DNA from: an uncultured Collinsella sp.
Lineage (GTDB): Bacteria; Actinomycetota; Coriobacteriia; Coriobacteriales; Coriobacteriaceae
DNA: 18,415 nt
Direction of reading: 5' to 3'
Assembly: GCA_900552155.1 (NCBI GenBank)
Contig: URYU01000017.1
Location: 1 to 18,415, forward strand
How positions within the stretch are numbered: position 1 is the stretch's first letter; the number at the start of each line of letters is the position of its first letter. A program made the translations under genes and the position numbers. Below, piece by piece: positions 1-7,409 of this stretch. The notes under the pieces were generated by a model. It did not search any database. It saw only the letters and a program-made list of their open reading frames with translations, and had not been told where the DNA came from.

Positions 1-1
1 G

Positions 2-259
2 AACGAGGACGAAGTGTAAACCACCACGACTACTACCACGACGACCTCGACTACCGAGACCACGGGCGGCGACACCACGGGCGGCGACACCACCGGCGGC
101 ACCGGAACGACCGGTGGCTCGACGGGCGGCTCCACTGGTGGTTCGACCGGCGGCGATGGCGGCACGCCTACGCCCACGCCTACGCCCACTCCCGACCCCT
201 CGCCCACGCCTACGCCCACTCCCGACCCCTCGCCCACGCCTGACGATACGGTCGGCTAG
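2..259 (+). pseudogene. 3' end of an unidentified protein with a Thr/Gly/Pro-rich tail, interrupted by an in-frame stop
   Basis: Reading frame 2 gives Asn-Glu-Asp-Glu-Val, then TAA at 17-19. It then continues open for 79 codons to TAG at 257-259. The downstream part is plainly protein-like: a run of Thr, then GGDTT/GGST repeats, then TPTPTPDPSP repeats ending DDTVG. Such tails are typical of extracellular or wall-spanning proteins, for example the C-termini of actinobacterial class A penicillin-binding proteins; that identity is a guess because the body of the gene lies outside the window. There is no ATG, GTG or TTG in this frame after the TAA, so the tail cannot be translated independently. 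Either the protein ends at 19 and the tail is a nonsense-mutation relic, or there is a sequence error or readthrough. A strong terminator follows at 283, consistent with a gene end here. Confidence 0.5.
176..235 (+). repeat. Two perfect tandem copies of a 30-bp unit
   Basis: Positions 176-205 and 206-235 are identical. They encode TPTPTPDPSP twice in the frame of the Pro-rich tail, and a partial third copy follows. This is a coding minisatellite in which copy number could change by slippage. Confidence 0.85.
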
Positions 260-282
260 AAATTCATCCGGCCATAAGCAAC

Positions 283-325
283 AAGGCCCCCGAGCAGCTT
301 ATTAAACTGCTCGGGGGCCTTTTAG
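283..325 (+). terminator. Rho-independent terminator of the left-end gene
   Basis: Perfect 15-bp inverted repeat (arms 283-297 and 307-321, GC-rich, 9-nt loop) followed by TTTTAGTTT on the plus strand. It lies 24 nt after the TAG at 257-259. The stem could also work from the other strand, but the T-tract favours plus. Confidence 0.85.
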
Positions 326-360
326 TTTAAAGCGACCTGGTGGGCGGTCTTTATACCGGC

Positions 361-400
361 AAACAAAAAAAGGGGGTACCGACCAACGTCGATACCCCTT
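361..400 (-). terminator. Rho-independent terminator of argR
   Basis: On the minus strand a 13-14-bp stem (370-383 pairing with 388-400, loop CAAC/GTTG, one bulge and one wobble) is followed by a T-rich run (complement of 361-370). It lies about 48 nt downstream of the argR stop and faces the plus-strand terminator at 283-325, so the two convergent units are insulated from each other. Confidence 0.82.
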
Positions 401-448
401 ACAAGCCACTATGTCACGCACACAGTGCCGAGCGCACGACCCGCACGC

Positions 449-886
449 CTACTTGCGAGAATTGCTCAGCTTATTGATCAGCGCCTCAAGACGCTCGCCG
501 TCCTCGGCCGTCTGGGCAATAACCAAAATCGTATCGTTGCCGGCAAGCGAGCCAAGCACATCGGGCAGCTCTGCCGCATCAACGGCGGCGGCGATGCCGG
601 AAGCCGTGCCAGGCTGAGCCTTGATCATAACCAGATTATCGGTACGCAGAACGCCCGTTACGAGCTCGGAAACCATACGCTGCAGATGCAGGTCCTCCGC
701 CAGAACATAGATGCCCTCAGGGAGCTTACGCAGCCCCATATCGGCAATATCGCGAGAGACAGTCGCCTGCGTGCAATCAAAGCCCATAGCGCGGAGCTCA
801 TCGACCAGCACGCGCTGCGTGCGGACGTCCTTATTGCGCACAATATCTCTAATGGCATCCTGGCGCCCATTGCGTTTTTTAGCCAT
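449..886 (-). CDS. argR: Arginine repressor ArgR
   Basis: Transcriptional regulator of arginine biosynthesis and catabolism: a hexameric DNA-binding protein that uses L-arginine as corepressor. The 145-aa product has the family's winged-helix N-terminus with the recognition signature ATVSRD (residues 41-46) and the C-terminal oligomerisation/arginine-binding domain with GTASG (93-97) and LGSLAGNDTI (111-120), where the Asp is the arginine-contacting position. I chose the ATG at 886 because a purine-rich GGAGAGAGG lies just upstream and the protein then starts MAKKRN; an upstream in-frame start at 919 would add 11 residues with no clear ribosome site. No arginine biosynthesis genes are adjacent. 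An inverted repeat at 975-1012 lies upstream and could be an operator. A terminator follows at 361-400. Confidence 0.93.
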   Translation of the reverse strand: MAKKRNGRQDAIRDIVRNKDVRTQRVLVDELRAMGFDCTQATVSRDIADMGLRKLPEGIYVLAEDLHLQRMVSELVTGVLRTDNLVMIKAQPGTASGIAAAVDAAELPDVLGSLAGNDTILVIAQTAEDGERLEALINKLSNSRK

Positions 887-974
887 ACAAACCCTCTCTC
901 CAAAAGATGGCGGAGACAATCAATCAGTGATTGAATAGTTTAACGCTATTTGAAGGCTTTTGTGTATAAGAACG

Positions 975-1012
975 CATTTCGAAACAATTCTATGCAAATT
1001 TGTTTCGAGATG
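975..1012. promoter_or_regulatory. Inverted repeat in the argR upstream region
   Basis: Arms CATTTCGAAACA (975-986) and TGTTTCGAGATG (1001-1012) are complementary at 11 of 12 positions across a 14-nt AT-rich spacer. No T-tract follows on either strand, so it is not a convincing terminator. It lies 89 nt upstream of the argR ATG and just after the glycosyltransferase stop. An operator or autoregulatory site is plausible. The minus-strand spacer contains TTGCATA, which loosely resembles half of an actinobacterial ARG box. Confidence 0.4.
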
Positions 1013-1018
1013 AGCCGT

Positions 1019-2059
1019 TTAGGCGGTTTTTGCGCCCGTCCGGTTAAGAAAAGCTGCCAGATGCGTACACATCACGCAGCGCGCGGGCTTGGCGCTGGCG
1101 ATCGGCCCAAACAACAGACCGAGCCCCCGATGGTTATCCTTGAGCGCGGCGACCATCTGACGGGTTCGAGGCGCCTCGAGCATATCACGCATGCGGGCGG
1201 AACGCTCGATTGACGACACCCCATGCGGGCTCAGACACAAATTCTCGATGCAGGCGACCAGTCCGGCAAAGTAGAACTTTTGGCTTGCCAGCTTGAGCCG
1301 AAAACCGCTATCTGCTTCCGAGAGTGAGTCCGCAAGCTCGTAGAGCGCTCGAGTGTAATCCGATATCCTGGCATACATGGTGGGATCAAAGGCATCTGTA
1401 AGCTTAGGTGCCGCCGCGTGGAAACAAGCATCGCCGCAGCCGGACACGCATCGTGCCTGCGAAAGCGCGCATGCCATAAACCCAACTGTGCGAAACACCT
1501 TGTCGCACAAAAGGCATGCCTCAAACAGCGAGCGGCTGTACATCACGCCAGAGGTCTGAACGACAAGGCCGCCTAAAATCAACTGGGGCAGCCCGGTCAC
1601 CATCGAGGATTTGCTATCAATGGAAATATGAGCAGCATCCAAGACGCGCGAATGGCGCTCTCGATGTGCATCATAGCGGTCGAGCGACACCGTGGGGAGC
1701 ACTATGTCTGCCGTAGTATCGCACGCGATATCGACCATCTTGGAAAGGGACTTCGGAGCAAACCACTCACCGGCGTGCATAGCGATGATTTGAGAGCCAC
1801 GCGAGACAGCAAAACCGGCACGAAGACAAGCGCCGCACTTCGCGTCCTCGACGTCAATCAAATCAATATGGATGTCCCTGTCGGCAGCAACTTGAAGCGA
1901 ATGGCGCACACCGGGCGCAGCATCGCGGCAGACAACGACAATCTGCAAATCGTAGAGGTCTTGGTTCTGGATACTCTCGAGCGCACGCATCGCATAGCTG
2001 GGCGAACCTTCTACCACAAGGATCACCGAAAGTCGCGGATGCGAGCCACGTCGAACCAA
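1019..2059 (-). CDS. Diverged GT2-like glycosyltransferase (GT-A fold), function unknown
   Basis: 346-aa predicted cytosolic protein. The N-terminus PRLSVILVVEG...AMRALESIQNQ...LQIVVVCRD (residues about 8-46) matches the opening of family-2 glycosyltransferases: beta strand, ALxSIxxQ helix, second strand. The position that normally carries the DxD/DxDD metal-binding motif reads AMHAGEWFAP (93-102), so the catalytic acidic residues are largely missing although the following W-F-x-P is retained. The remaining about 240 residues show no domain I recognise and are unusually Cys-rich. The start is TTG at 2059 with GAGAGG 9 nt upstream; there is no better ATG nearby. It lies between truA and argR on the same strand, with 161 nt to truA. 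It could be an inactive or metal-independent relative. The family call is moderate and the substrate is unknown. Confidence 0.55.
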   Translation of the reverse strand: MVRRGSHPRLSVILVVEGSPSYAMRALESIQNQDLYDLQIVVVCRDAAPGVRHSLQVAADRDIHIDLIDVEDAKCGACLRAGFAVSRGSQIIAMHAGEWFAPKSLSKMVDIACDTTADIVLPTVSLDRYDAHRERHSRVLDAAHISIDSKSSMVTGLPQLILGGLVVQTSGVMYSRSLFEACLLCDKVFRTVGFMACALSQARCVSGCGDACFHAAAPKLTDAFDPTMYARISDYTRALYELADSLSEADSGFRLKLASQKFYFAGLVACIENLCLSPHGVSSIERSARMRDMLEAPRTRQMVAALKDNHRGLGLLFGPIASAKPARCVMCTHLAAFLNRTGAKTA

Positions 2060-2220
2060 GTTATCCGTCCTCTCGACAGCAATGAATAAAATCGTGGTTC
2101 ATGGTACACCCCGGCAATAAAAGCAATGAGACACCGGTTGTATTGCACGCCAAGAACAGATGTTGCACACGTGCAGCCCACAGATGACAGGTGTCGACGC
2201 ACGACGCGTCGAGCCCTCCC

Positions 2221-3045
2221 CTAGTCGAGCACGACAAGCTCGGCGGGATCGTAATCCACGCCCATAAACGTAAGGCCGCAGGCAGGAGCCGTGGGGCCCG
2301 CAGCGGTACGGTCGCAAGCGTCGATGACCTCGCGCATCCACTCGGGTTCGCGGCGATGCATGCCAATCTCGACAAGCGTGCCCACGATCGTGCGGACCAT
2401 CGAATGCAAAAATGCGTTGCCCTCAATGGTAAACGTCAGGATATCCTCGCCAAAGGCCACCTCATGGCCAAACTCGGCCCGCATCACGCAGCGGTGCGTA
2501 GGCTTGCCCACGGCAGAGGCGACCTTGCAAAAGCTCTTAAAGTCCCGCTCACCCAAAAGCGCGGGACAGGCCGCAGACATGGCCTCGACGTCCAAGGGAT
2601 AGCGATGCCACCACACGGCACCACGGGACAGCACGGGGCGCGCATCGCGATCGGCAATACGGTACGTATACGTACGGGAACGCGCGTCAAAGCGTGCAGA
2701 AAAGCCCTTACGGGCCCTGTAGACCTCGTTTATGGCGATATCTTTAGGCAGCAGGGCATCCATAGCCCGCAGCCACCTACGGCGCGTAAGGGCGAGCTCA
2801 GCGTCCGTTACGGGCACGCTGATGTACTGAGCCACGGCATGCACGCCGGCATCGGTACGACCTGCGCACGTCAGATCGATCGGACGGCGAAGCAGCGTCT
2901 CGATGGCTCGACGCAGCTCACCCGCAACCGTCGTCTGTCCCGGCTGCTCGGCAAAGCCGCTATAGGACGAGCCATCGTAGGCCACGCGGAAAACGAGCGT
3001 GGCATCGAGCTCTGGAATCGAATTGAAATCAGACGGCGCGGTCAT
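2221..3045 (-). CDS. truA: tRNA pseudouridine(38-40) synthase TruA
   Basis: Converts uridines 38-40 in the tRNA anticodon arm to pseudouridine. The 274-aa product has the family's FRVAYDGSSYSGFAEQPGQ opening (residues 19-37) and the catalytic signature CAGRTDAGVHA (60-70) with the nucleophilic Asp at 65. The C-terminal half carries FLHSMVRTIVGTLVEIG, the conserved RNA-binding segment. I chose ATG at 3045 because GGGAG lies 5 nt upstream; a TTG at 3060 would add five residues without a ribosome site. It follows rplQ, the usual neighbour, but the strong terminator at 3081-3111 lies 36 nt upstream of its start. Expression therefore depends on readthrough or on a promoter hidden in rplQ. Confidence 0.95.
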   Translation of the reverse strand: MTAPSDFNSIPELDATLVFRVAYDGSSYSGFAEQPGQTTVAGELRRAIETLLRRPIDLTCAGRTDAGVHAVAQYISVPVTDAELALTRRRWLRAMDALLPKDIAINEVYRARKGFSARFDARSRTYTYRIADRDARPVLSRGAVWWHRYPLDVEAMSAACPALLGERDFKSFCKVASAVGKPTHRCVMRAEFGHEVAFGEDILTFTIEGNAFLHSMVRTIVGTLVEIGMHRREPEWMREVIDACDRTAAGPTAPACGLTFMGVDYDPAELVVLD

Positions 3046-3080
3046 GGGCGCTCCCAACAAATAGGCAATGGCATTTCGAC

Positions 3081-3111
3081 AAAAAAAGAGGGGTACGCGA
3101 ACGTACCCCTC
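3081..3111 (-). terminator. Rho-independent terminator ending the spc-alpha operon after rplQ
   Basis: On the minus strand a perfect 10-bp stem (3088-3097 with 3102-3111) with a UUCG tetraloop is followed by seven Ts. It begins 26 nt after the rplQ stop and ends just before truA, so it separates the ribosomal operon from truA. Confidence 0.92.
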
Positions 3112-3137
3112 GAATATAGCCTATGCAGACGGATTGT

Positions 3138-3605
3138 CTACTCAGCGGTCTCCTCAGCAGGAGCCTCCTCGGCAGACTCGACCTTCTTGGGAGCAGCGGC
3201 CTTCTTGGGGGCCGGAGCAGCCTTCTTGGCCTTAGGCGTGCAAGGCTCGGTGACGAGCTCCATGATAACGATGGGAGCATTGTCGCCCTTACGGTTACCG
3301 AGCTTCATGATGCGGGTGTAACCGCCGTTGCGGTCCTGCCACATACCCTGAGCAGCCTTGTCGAAGATCTCGGCAACGAGCTGCTTATCGCCGAGCTTGG
3401 CGATAGCCAGACGACGAGAGTGCAGGTCGCCCTTCTTGGCCCAGGTGATGATCGGATCGACGACCGAACGCAGCGCCTTAGCGCGGGTCTCGGTGGTCTT
3501 GATGCGGTCGTTCTCGAAGAGGGCCTTAGCAAGGCTCTTCTTCATGGCCTTGGTGTGGCTCGCATCGGTGCCGAGCTTCAGGCCCTTCTTAACGTTGTGA
3601 CGCAT
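3138..3605 (-). CDS. rplQ: 50S ribosomal protein bL17 (L17)
   Basis: Large-subunit protein near the peptide exit tunnel. The first about 119 residues are the canonical core: MRHNVKKGLKLG, then ALFENDRIKTTETRAKALR, then GGYTRIMKLGNRKGDNAPI. The 155-aa product carries a C-terminal extension from about residue 122, rich in Lys, Ala and Pro and finishing in an acidic stretch. Such low-complexity tails are common on actinobacterial ribosomal proteins. It starts 30 nt after rpoA with ATG at 3605 and a GAGGAGAAA ribosome site. It is the last gene before the operon terminator at 3081-3111. Confidence 0.97.
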   Translation of the reverse strand: MRHNVKKGLKLGTDASHTKAMKKSLAKALFENDRIKTTETRAKALRSVVDPIITWAKKGDLHSRRLAIAKLGDKQLVAEIFDKAAQGMWQDRNGGYTRIMKLGNRKGDNAPIVIMELVTEPCTPKAKKAAPAPKKAAAPKKVESAEEAPAEETAE

Positions 3606-3635
3606 GGTCTAGTTTCTCCTCAAATATGCGAAGCA

Positions 3636-4577
3636 TTAAGCCTTCAGGCTCAGGCCCATGGACTCAAGCTTGTCCTTCACTTCCTCGATCGACTTAACAC
3701 CGAAGTTACGGATGTTGAGCAGATCGTTCTCCGAGAACTCAACGAGCTGACGGACCGAGTGAATGCTGGCGCGCTTAAGGCAGTTGTAGGAACGGACGGA
3801 AAGGTCCAGATCCTCGATCTGCTTGTCCAGCTCGGCGTTGTCGTTGGTGACCTCGGGAGCGAAGATCGAAGCCTCCTCCTCGACCTCGGGGGTCTCGGCA
3901 AGGTTCATAAAGGCGGCCATATGCTGGTTGATGATATTAGCAGCCTGGACCACGGCGTCGCGCGGGGCGATGGAGCCGTTGGTCTCGATCTCGAGGACAA
4001 GGCGGTCGTAGTCGGTGTGCTGACCGACACGACAAGCCTCAACGAGCTTGGCGCAACGGGAAACCGGCGAGTACAGCGAGTCGACATGGATCACACCGAT
4101 GGGATCGTTATCGCGCTTGTTGGCCTCGCCAGAAACATAGCCGCGGCCATAGCCGATGCGCATGCTCATGGTGAGATGGCCACCCTCGGTGAGCGTAGCA
4201 ATGTGCTGCTCGGGGTTGACCAGCTCAAACTCGGACGGAATAAAGAAGTCCGCACCGGTGACCTCGCAGGGGCCGTCAACCGAGATGGTGGCGGTCGCCT
4301 CGTCGGTCGTGCCGAGAGCCCTGAAGACAAGACCCTTGACATTCAGGACGATGTCGGTGACATCCTCGACCATGTTAGGGATGGTCATGAACTCGTGCTG
4401 CGCACCATCGATCTGAATAGCCTCGACGGCGGCACCCTCGAGCGAGGACAGAAGAACGCGACGAAGGGAGTTACCCAGCGTATCGCCGTAGCCACGCTCG
4501 AGCGGCTCGACGGAGACACGAGCAGACGTCTCGTTGATCTCTTCGACCTGAACCTGAGGCCTAATGAATTCTGACAT
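3636..4577 (-). CDS. rpoA: DNA-directed RNA polymerase subunit alpha
   Basis: 313-aa alpha subunit, which dimerises to scaffold RNA polymerase assembly. The N-terminal domain shows PLERGYGDTLGNSLRRVLLSS (about 26-46), the alpha-dimer and beta/beta' contact region, and later GRGYV. The C-terminal domain (about 245-313) holds LDLSVRSYNCLKRASIHSV and NIRNFGVKSIEEVKDKL, the helix-hairpin-helix that contacts UP-element DNA and activators. An acidic linker (EVEEEASIFAPE) joins the domains. Length is within the family norm. ATG at 4577 with GGAGG upstream. It lies between rpsD and rplQ in standard alpha-operon order with a 32-nt gap to rpsD. Confidence 0.98.
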   Translation of the reverse strand: MSEFIRPQVQVEEINETSARVSVEPLERGYGDTLGNSLRRVLLSSLEGAAVEAIQIDGAQHEFMTIPNMVEDVTDIVLNVKGLVFRALGTTDEATATISVDGPCEVTGADFFIPSEFELVNPEQHIATLTEGGHLTMSMRIGYGRGYVSGEANKRDNDPIGVIHVDSLYSPVSRCAKLVEACRVGQHTDYDRLVLEIETNGSIAPRDAVVQAANIINQHMAAFMNLAETPEVEEEASIFAPEVTNDNAELDKQIEDLDLSVRSYNCLKRASIHSVRQLVEFSENDLLNIRNFGVKSIEEVKDKLESMGLSLKA

Positions 4578-4609
4578 GTATTACCTCCAGCCTCAGCAGC
4601 CCGGATGGA

Positions 4610-5206
4610 CTACTTAGAGTAGAGCTCGACGATGAGCTGCTCGTTGATATCACCGCTGATCTGCTCACGCGTCGGCAGAGCGAGCACGTTACCAGACAGC
4701 TTCTCGATATCGACCTCGAGCCAGCCAGGGACCTCAAAGCGCTCGGAGGAAATCAGAGCCTCCTTGATGGGGAGGAGGTCACGGAACTTCTCGCCGACAG
4801 CGACGACGTCACCGGCCTTGACGCGGTAGGACGGGATGTCCACGCGCTTGCCGTTCACGGTGAAGTGACCGTGACGGACGGACTGACGAGCCTCTTTGCG
4901 GGTGCGGGCGAAGCCAAGACGGAAGACAACGTTGTCGAGGCGAGACTCAAGGATGATCATGAGGTTCTCACCGGTGACGCCGTTCATCTTACGGGCCTTG
5001 TTGAAGTAGCCGTGGAACTGCTTCTCCAGAACGCCATAAATAAACTTGACCTTCTGCTTCTCGCGCAGCTGCATGCCGTACTCAGATTCCTTGCGACGGC
5101 GCTTGGGCTGACGGATAGATTCCTTCTTGCTGCTGTAACCGAGCTCAGCGGGATCGATCCCGAGCTGACGGCAGCGCTTAAGAACAGGAGTCCTGTCGAT
5201 TGCCAT
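4610..5206 (-). CDS. rpsD: 30S ribosomal protein uS4 (S4), zinc-free type
   Basis: Primary 16S rRNA-binding protein that nucleates 30S assembly and in many bacteria represses the alpha operon. The 198-aa product has the S4 RNA-binding domain SRLDNVVFRLGFARTRKEARQSVRHGHFTVNGKRVDIPSYRVKAGD (about 88-133). The N-terminal region has a single Cys (residue 12) and so lacks the four-Cys zinc knuckle; this is the C-minus form. In contrast, S14 and L36 in the same operon keep their zinc ligands. ATG at 5206 with AAAGGAT upstream; it follows rpsK after 19 nt. Confidence 0.98.
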   Translation of the reverse strand: MAIDRTPVLKRCRQLGIDPAELGYSSKKESIRQPKRRRKESEYGMQLREKQKVKFIYGVLEKQFHGYFNKARKMNGVTGENLMIILESRLDNVVFRLGFARTRKEARQSVRHGHFTVNGKRVDIPSYRVKAGDVVAVGEKFRDLLPIKEALISSERFEVPGWLEVDIEKLSGNVLALPTREQISGDINEQLIVELYSK

Positions 5207-5225
5207 ATTGATACGATCCTTTCAG

Positions 5226-5630
5226 TTACACGCGGCGACGCTTCTTGGGGCGGCAGCCGTTGTGCGGAATGGGGGTCTTGTCCTGGATGCTCGAGACCTC
5301 GAGGCCAGCAGCCTGGAGGGAGCGGATGGCGGTCTCACGACCGGAGCCGGGGCCCTTGACGAAGACGGAAACCTTCTTCATACCGTGCTCCATGGCCTGC
5401 TTGGCAGCAGCCTCGGCAGCCATCTGGGCAGCGAACGGCGTGGACTTACGGGAGCCCTTGAAGCCCACCTGGCCAGCCGACTTCCAGGAAATGACGTTGC
5501 CCTGGGGATCGGTGATCGAAACGATCGTGTTGTTGAACGTAGAACGAATGTGAGCCTGGCCCACGGAAATGTTCTTACGGTCCGCGCGCTTCAGACGGGC
5601 AGCGCGAACGTTCTTCTTAGCAGTAGCCAT
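5226..5630 (-). CDS. rpsK: 30S ribosomal protein uS11 (S11)
   Basis: Small-subunit platform protein that contacts the mRNA near the Shine-Dalgarno helix. The 134-aa product shows the conserved order [22 protein letters not shown], then [21 protein letters not shown], then [22 protein letters not shown], and ends [17 protein letters not shown] at 5630 with GGAG in the 14-nt gap to rpsM. Gene order rpsM-rpsK-rpsD-rpoA is the standard alpha operon. Confidence 0.98.
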   Translation of the reverse strand: MATAKKNVRAARLKRADRKNISVGQAHIRSTFNNTIVSITDPQGNVISWKSAGQVGFKGSRKSTPFAAQMAAEAAAKQAMEHGMKKVSVFVKGPGSGRETAIRSLQAAGLEVSSIQDKTPIPHNGCRPKKRRRV

Positions 5631-5644
5631 CTATCTAGCGCTCC

Positions 5645-6019
5645 TTATTTCTTCTTCTTAGCACCGATCTGACGCTTCGGGCCCTTGCGGGTACGAGCGT
5701 TAGTGTGGGTGCGCTGGCCGCGGACCGGGAGGCCCTTGCGGTGACGAAGGCCGCGGTTGCAGCCGATGTCCATAAGGCGCTTGACGTTCTGGTTGCGCTC
5801 ACGGCGGAGGTCGCCCTCAACCATGATCTGGTTCTTATCGATATAATCGCGGATGGCGTTAACCTCATCCTCGGTGAGGTCCTTAACGCGCGTATCCACG
5901 TTAACGTTGCACTCGACGCAAATCTTCGTCGCAGTGGTGCGGCCGATGCCGTAAATGTAGGTCAGACCGATCTCAACGCGCTTCTCACGCGGGAGGTCGA
6001 CACCATTAATACGGGCCAA
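5645..6019 (-). CDS. rpsM: 30S ribosomal protein uS13 (S13)
   Basis: Small-subunit head protein that contacts P-site tRNA and forms intersubunit bridges with L5. The 124-aa product begins [21 protein letters not shown] and contains [12 protein letters not shown] (helix-hairpin-helix). Its C-terminal basic tail [21 protein letters not shown] reaches tRNA. ATG at 6019 is preceded by GAGAGGAG. It starts 14 nt after the rpmJ stop, so the two are co-transcribed and probably translationally coupled. Confidence 0.98.
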   Translation of the reverse strand: MARINGVDLPREKRVEIGLTYIYGIGRTTATKICVECNVNVDTRVKDLTEDEVNAIRDYIDKNQIMVEGDLRRERNQNVKRLMDIGCNRGLRHRKGLPVRGQRTHTNARTRKGPKRQIGAKKKK

Positions 6020-6033
6020 CGTAGTCTCCTCTC

Positions 6034-6147
6034 TTAACCCTGACGCTGCTTATGACGGGGGTTCTCGCAAATGACGAGGACCTTGCCATGGCGCCTAATG
6101 ATTTTGCACTTATCGCACATCTTCTTGACCGAAGGACGTACCTTCAT
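6034..6147 (-). CDS. rpmJ: 50S ribosomal protein bL36 (L36), zinc-binding type
   Basis: 37-aa protein read directly from the sequence: it begins [14 protein letters not shown] and ends [10 protein letters not shown]. Cys11, Cys14, Cys27 and His32 are the CCCH zinc ligands of the C-plus form. It stabilises 23S rRNA near the base of the L7/L12 stalk. ATG at 6147 follows AAAGGAAGAACG, a good ribosome site. It lies between infA and rpsM as in most bacteria. The infA-rpmJ gap (6148-6297, 150 nt) is long for this operon, but I see no convincing promoter or terminator in it. Confidence 0.97.
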   Translation of the reverse strand: MKVRPSVKKMCDKCKIIRRHGKVLVICENPRHKQRQG

Positions 6148-6297
6148 CGTTCTTCCTTTCGGTAGCGCTCAAACTACTTCCCTACTATCTACTCGCCCAG
6201 CCGCAGGCGTTTAAAACTATGGCTGGTCTTCACACACAATCCGACTGTAGGTTGAGCTAAGCCTGCAGCCGGAAATGGAGTGCGTGTATGCGTGCCG

Positions 6298-6516
6298 CTA
6301 TTTATAGCGATAGGTGATGCGGCCGCGGGTCAGGTCGTACGGGGAAAGCTCCACGACAACCCTGTCACCGGGGAGAATGCGGATGTAATTCATTCGGATC
6401 TTGCCAGAAATGTTGCACAGAACCGAATGACCGTTCTCGAGCTCAACCTTAAACATGGCGTTGGGCAGCGGCTCTTTTACCGTACCCTCGAGCTCAATTG
6501 CGTCTTCCTTCTTCAC
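6298..6516 (-). CDS. infA: Translation initiation factor IF-1
   Basis: Binds the ribosomal A site during initiation and assists IF-2 and IF-3. Single OB-fold: [29 protein letters not shown], then [39 protein letters not shown] place the start at GTG (6514-6516), giving 72 aa, the canonical IF-1 length. The purine-rich AGAAAGA lies 9 nt upstream of that GTG. An in-frame TTG two codons earlier would place the ribosome site too close. It lies downstream of map with a 104-nt gap that contains a candidate promoter (6556-6584). Confidence 0.96.
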   Translation of the reverse strand: MKKEDAIELEGTVKEPLPNAMFKVELENGHSVLCNISGKIRMNYIRILPGDRVVVELSPYDLTRGRITYRYK

Positions 6517-6555
6517 AAGCAATCATCTTTCTCTAGAAAACGACAGCGATTGAGT

Positions 6556-6584
6556 ATTCTACAACACGTATGCACGCATCGTAA
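6556..6584 (-). promoter_or_regulatory. Candidate promoter in the map-infA gap
   Basis: On the minus strand TAGAAT (6556-6561, 5 of 6 matches to TATAAT) lies 17 nt downstream of TTACGA (6579-6584, 3 of 6 matches to TTGACA). It is placed to drive infA-rpmJ-rpsM onward with a leader of about 35 nt. Judged by eye only. Confidence 0.35.
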
Positions 6585-6620
6585 TAACTTCGTAATGGCT
6601 CCACAACTAAGTGGAACTTG

Positions 6621-7409
6621 TTACATTTCTCCGCCTTGGAGCGAACACCAAGCACCTTGCGCATCCGTGGTGAGAATCACCGGACCGTCATTGGTGATGG
6701 CGACGGTGTTCTCGTAGTGCGCGGCGGGCAGGTGGTCGTTGGTCGTGACGATCCAACCGTCGGAACCCGTGCTCACATGGTTGGAACCCATCGTAACCAT
6801 CGGCTCAATAGCAATGACCATGCCGGCCTGGAGGCGAACGCCCCTCCCCTTCTTTCCATAGTTAGGAACGTTGGGGTCCTCGTGCATCACGCGGCCAATG
6901 CCATGGCCCACATAATCACGAAGCACGCCGTAACCGTGAGCCTCGGCGAGGGACTGAACGGCATAACCGACGTCCCCGATATGGTTACCGGGAACAGCCT
7001 GCTCGATGGCAGCCTTAAGGCAATCGCGCGTGACCTCGCACAAAGCCTTGGCTTCGGTCGTGGGGGTGCCGACGAAAAACGTCCAAGCGTTATCGCCGAC
7101 CCAACCGTCGACAACGGCTCCCGTATCGATGGAGATGATATCGCCATCGCGCAGGATCATGTCGGGGTTGGGAATACCGTGTACCACGGCATCGTTAATC
7201 GATGCGCAAATGGTTCCGGGAAACCCGCCGTAACCCTTAAAGGCTGGGGTGCCACCATGCATGCGGATAATCTGCTCCGCGAGCTGATCGAGCTCAAAAG
7301 TCGAAACGCCAGGGCGCACCATGGCTCCAACGTGGCGGAGCGCCATCTTAGATAGCGCTCCTGCCTTCTTCATCTGCTCGATTTGCGTTGCAGACTTAAT
7401 CTTGATCAT
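6621..7409 (-). CDS. map: Methionine aminopeptidase, type I
   Basis: Removes the N-terminal Met from nascent proteins; a dinuclear metalloenzyme with the pita-bread fold. The 262-aa product carries all expected residues: His78 (VVHGIP), metal ligands Asp95 (SIDTG), Asp106 (GDNAWT), His169 (YVGHGIG), Glu202 (AIEPM) and Glu233 (YENTVAI). There is no N-terminal zinc-finger extension, so it is type Ia. ATG at 7409 overlaps the adk TGA stop in an ATGA arrangement, so translation is probably coupled to adk. The secY-adk-map-infA order is the common Gram-positive arrangement. Confidence 0.97.
   Translation of the reverse strand: MIKIKSATQIEQMKKAGALSKMALRHVGAMVRPGVSTFELDQLAEQIIRMHGGTPAFKGYGGFPGTICASINDAVVHGIPNPDMILRDGDIISIDTGAVVDGWVGDNAWTFFVGTPTTEAKALCEVTRDCLKAAIEQAVPGNHIGDVGYAVQSLAEAHGYGVLRDYVGHGIGRVMHEDPNVPNYGKKGRGVRLQAGMVIAIEPMVTMGSNHVSTGSDGWIVTTNDHLPAAHYENTVAITNDGPVILTTDAQGAWCSLQGGEM

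Noticed and set aside
2194..2212. TCGACGC/GCGTCGA hairpin after the truA stop as a terminator
   Set aside because: Only 7 bp and no T-tract on the minus strand; too weak to call.
3123..4574. 483-codon plus-strand open frame opposite rplQ and rpoA
   Set aside because: Exact shadow of two conserved genes; the Leu/Asp/Val-rich composition is a complement effect.
6148..6297. Possible promoter or leader in the infA-rpmJ gap
   Set aside because: No hexamer pair with acceptable spacing and no strong hairpin; the gap is merely long.
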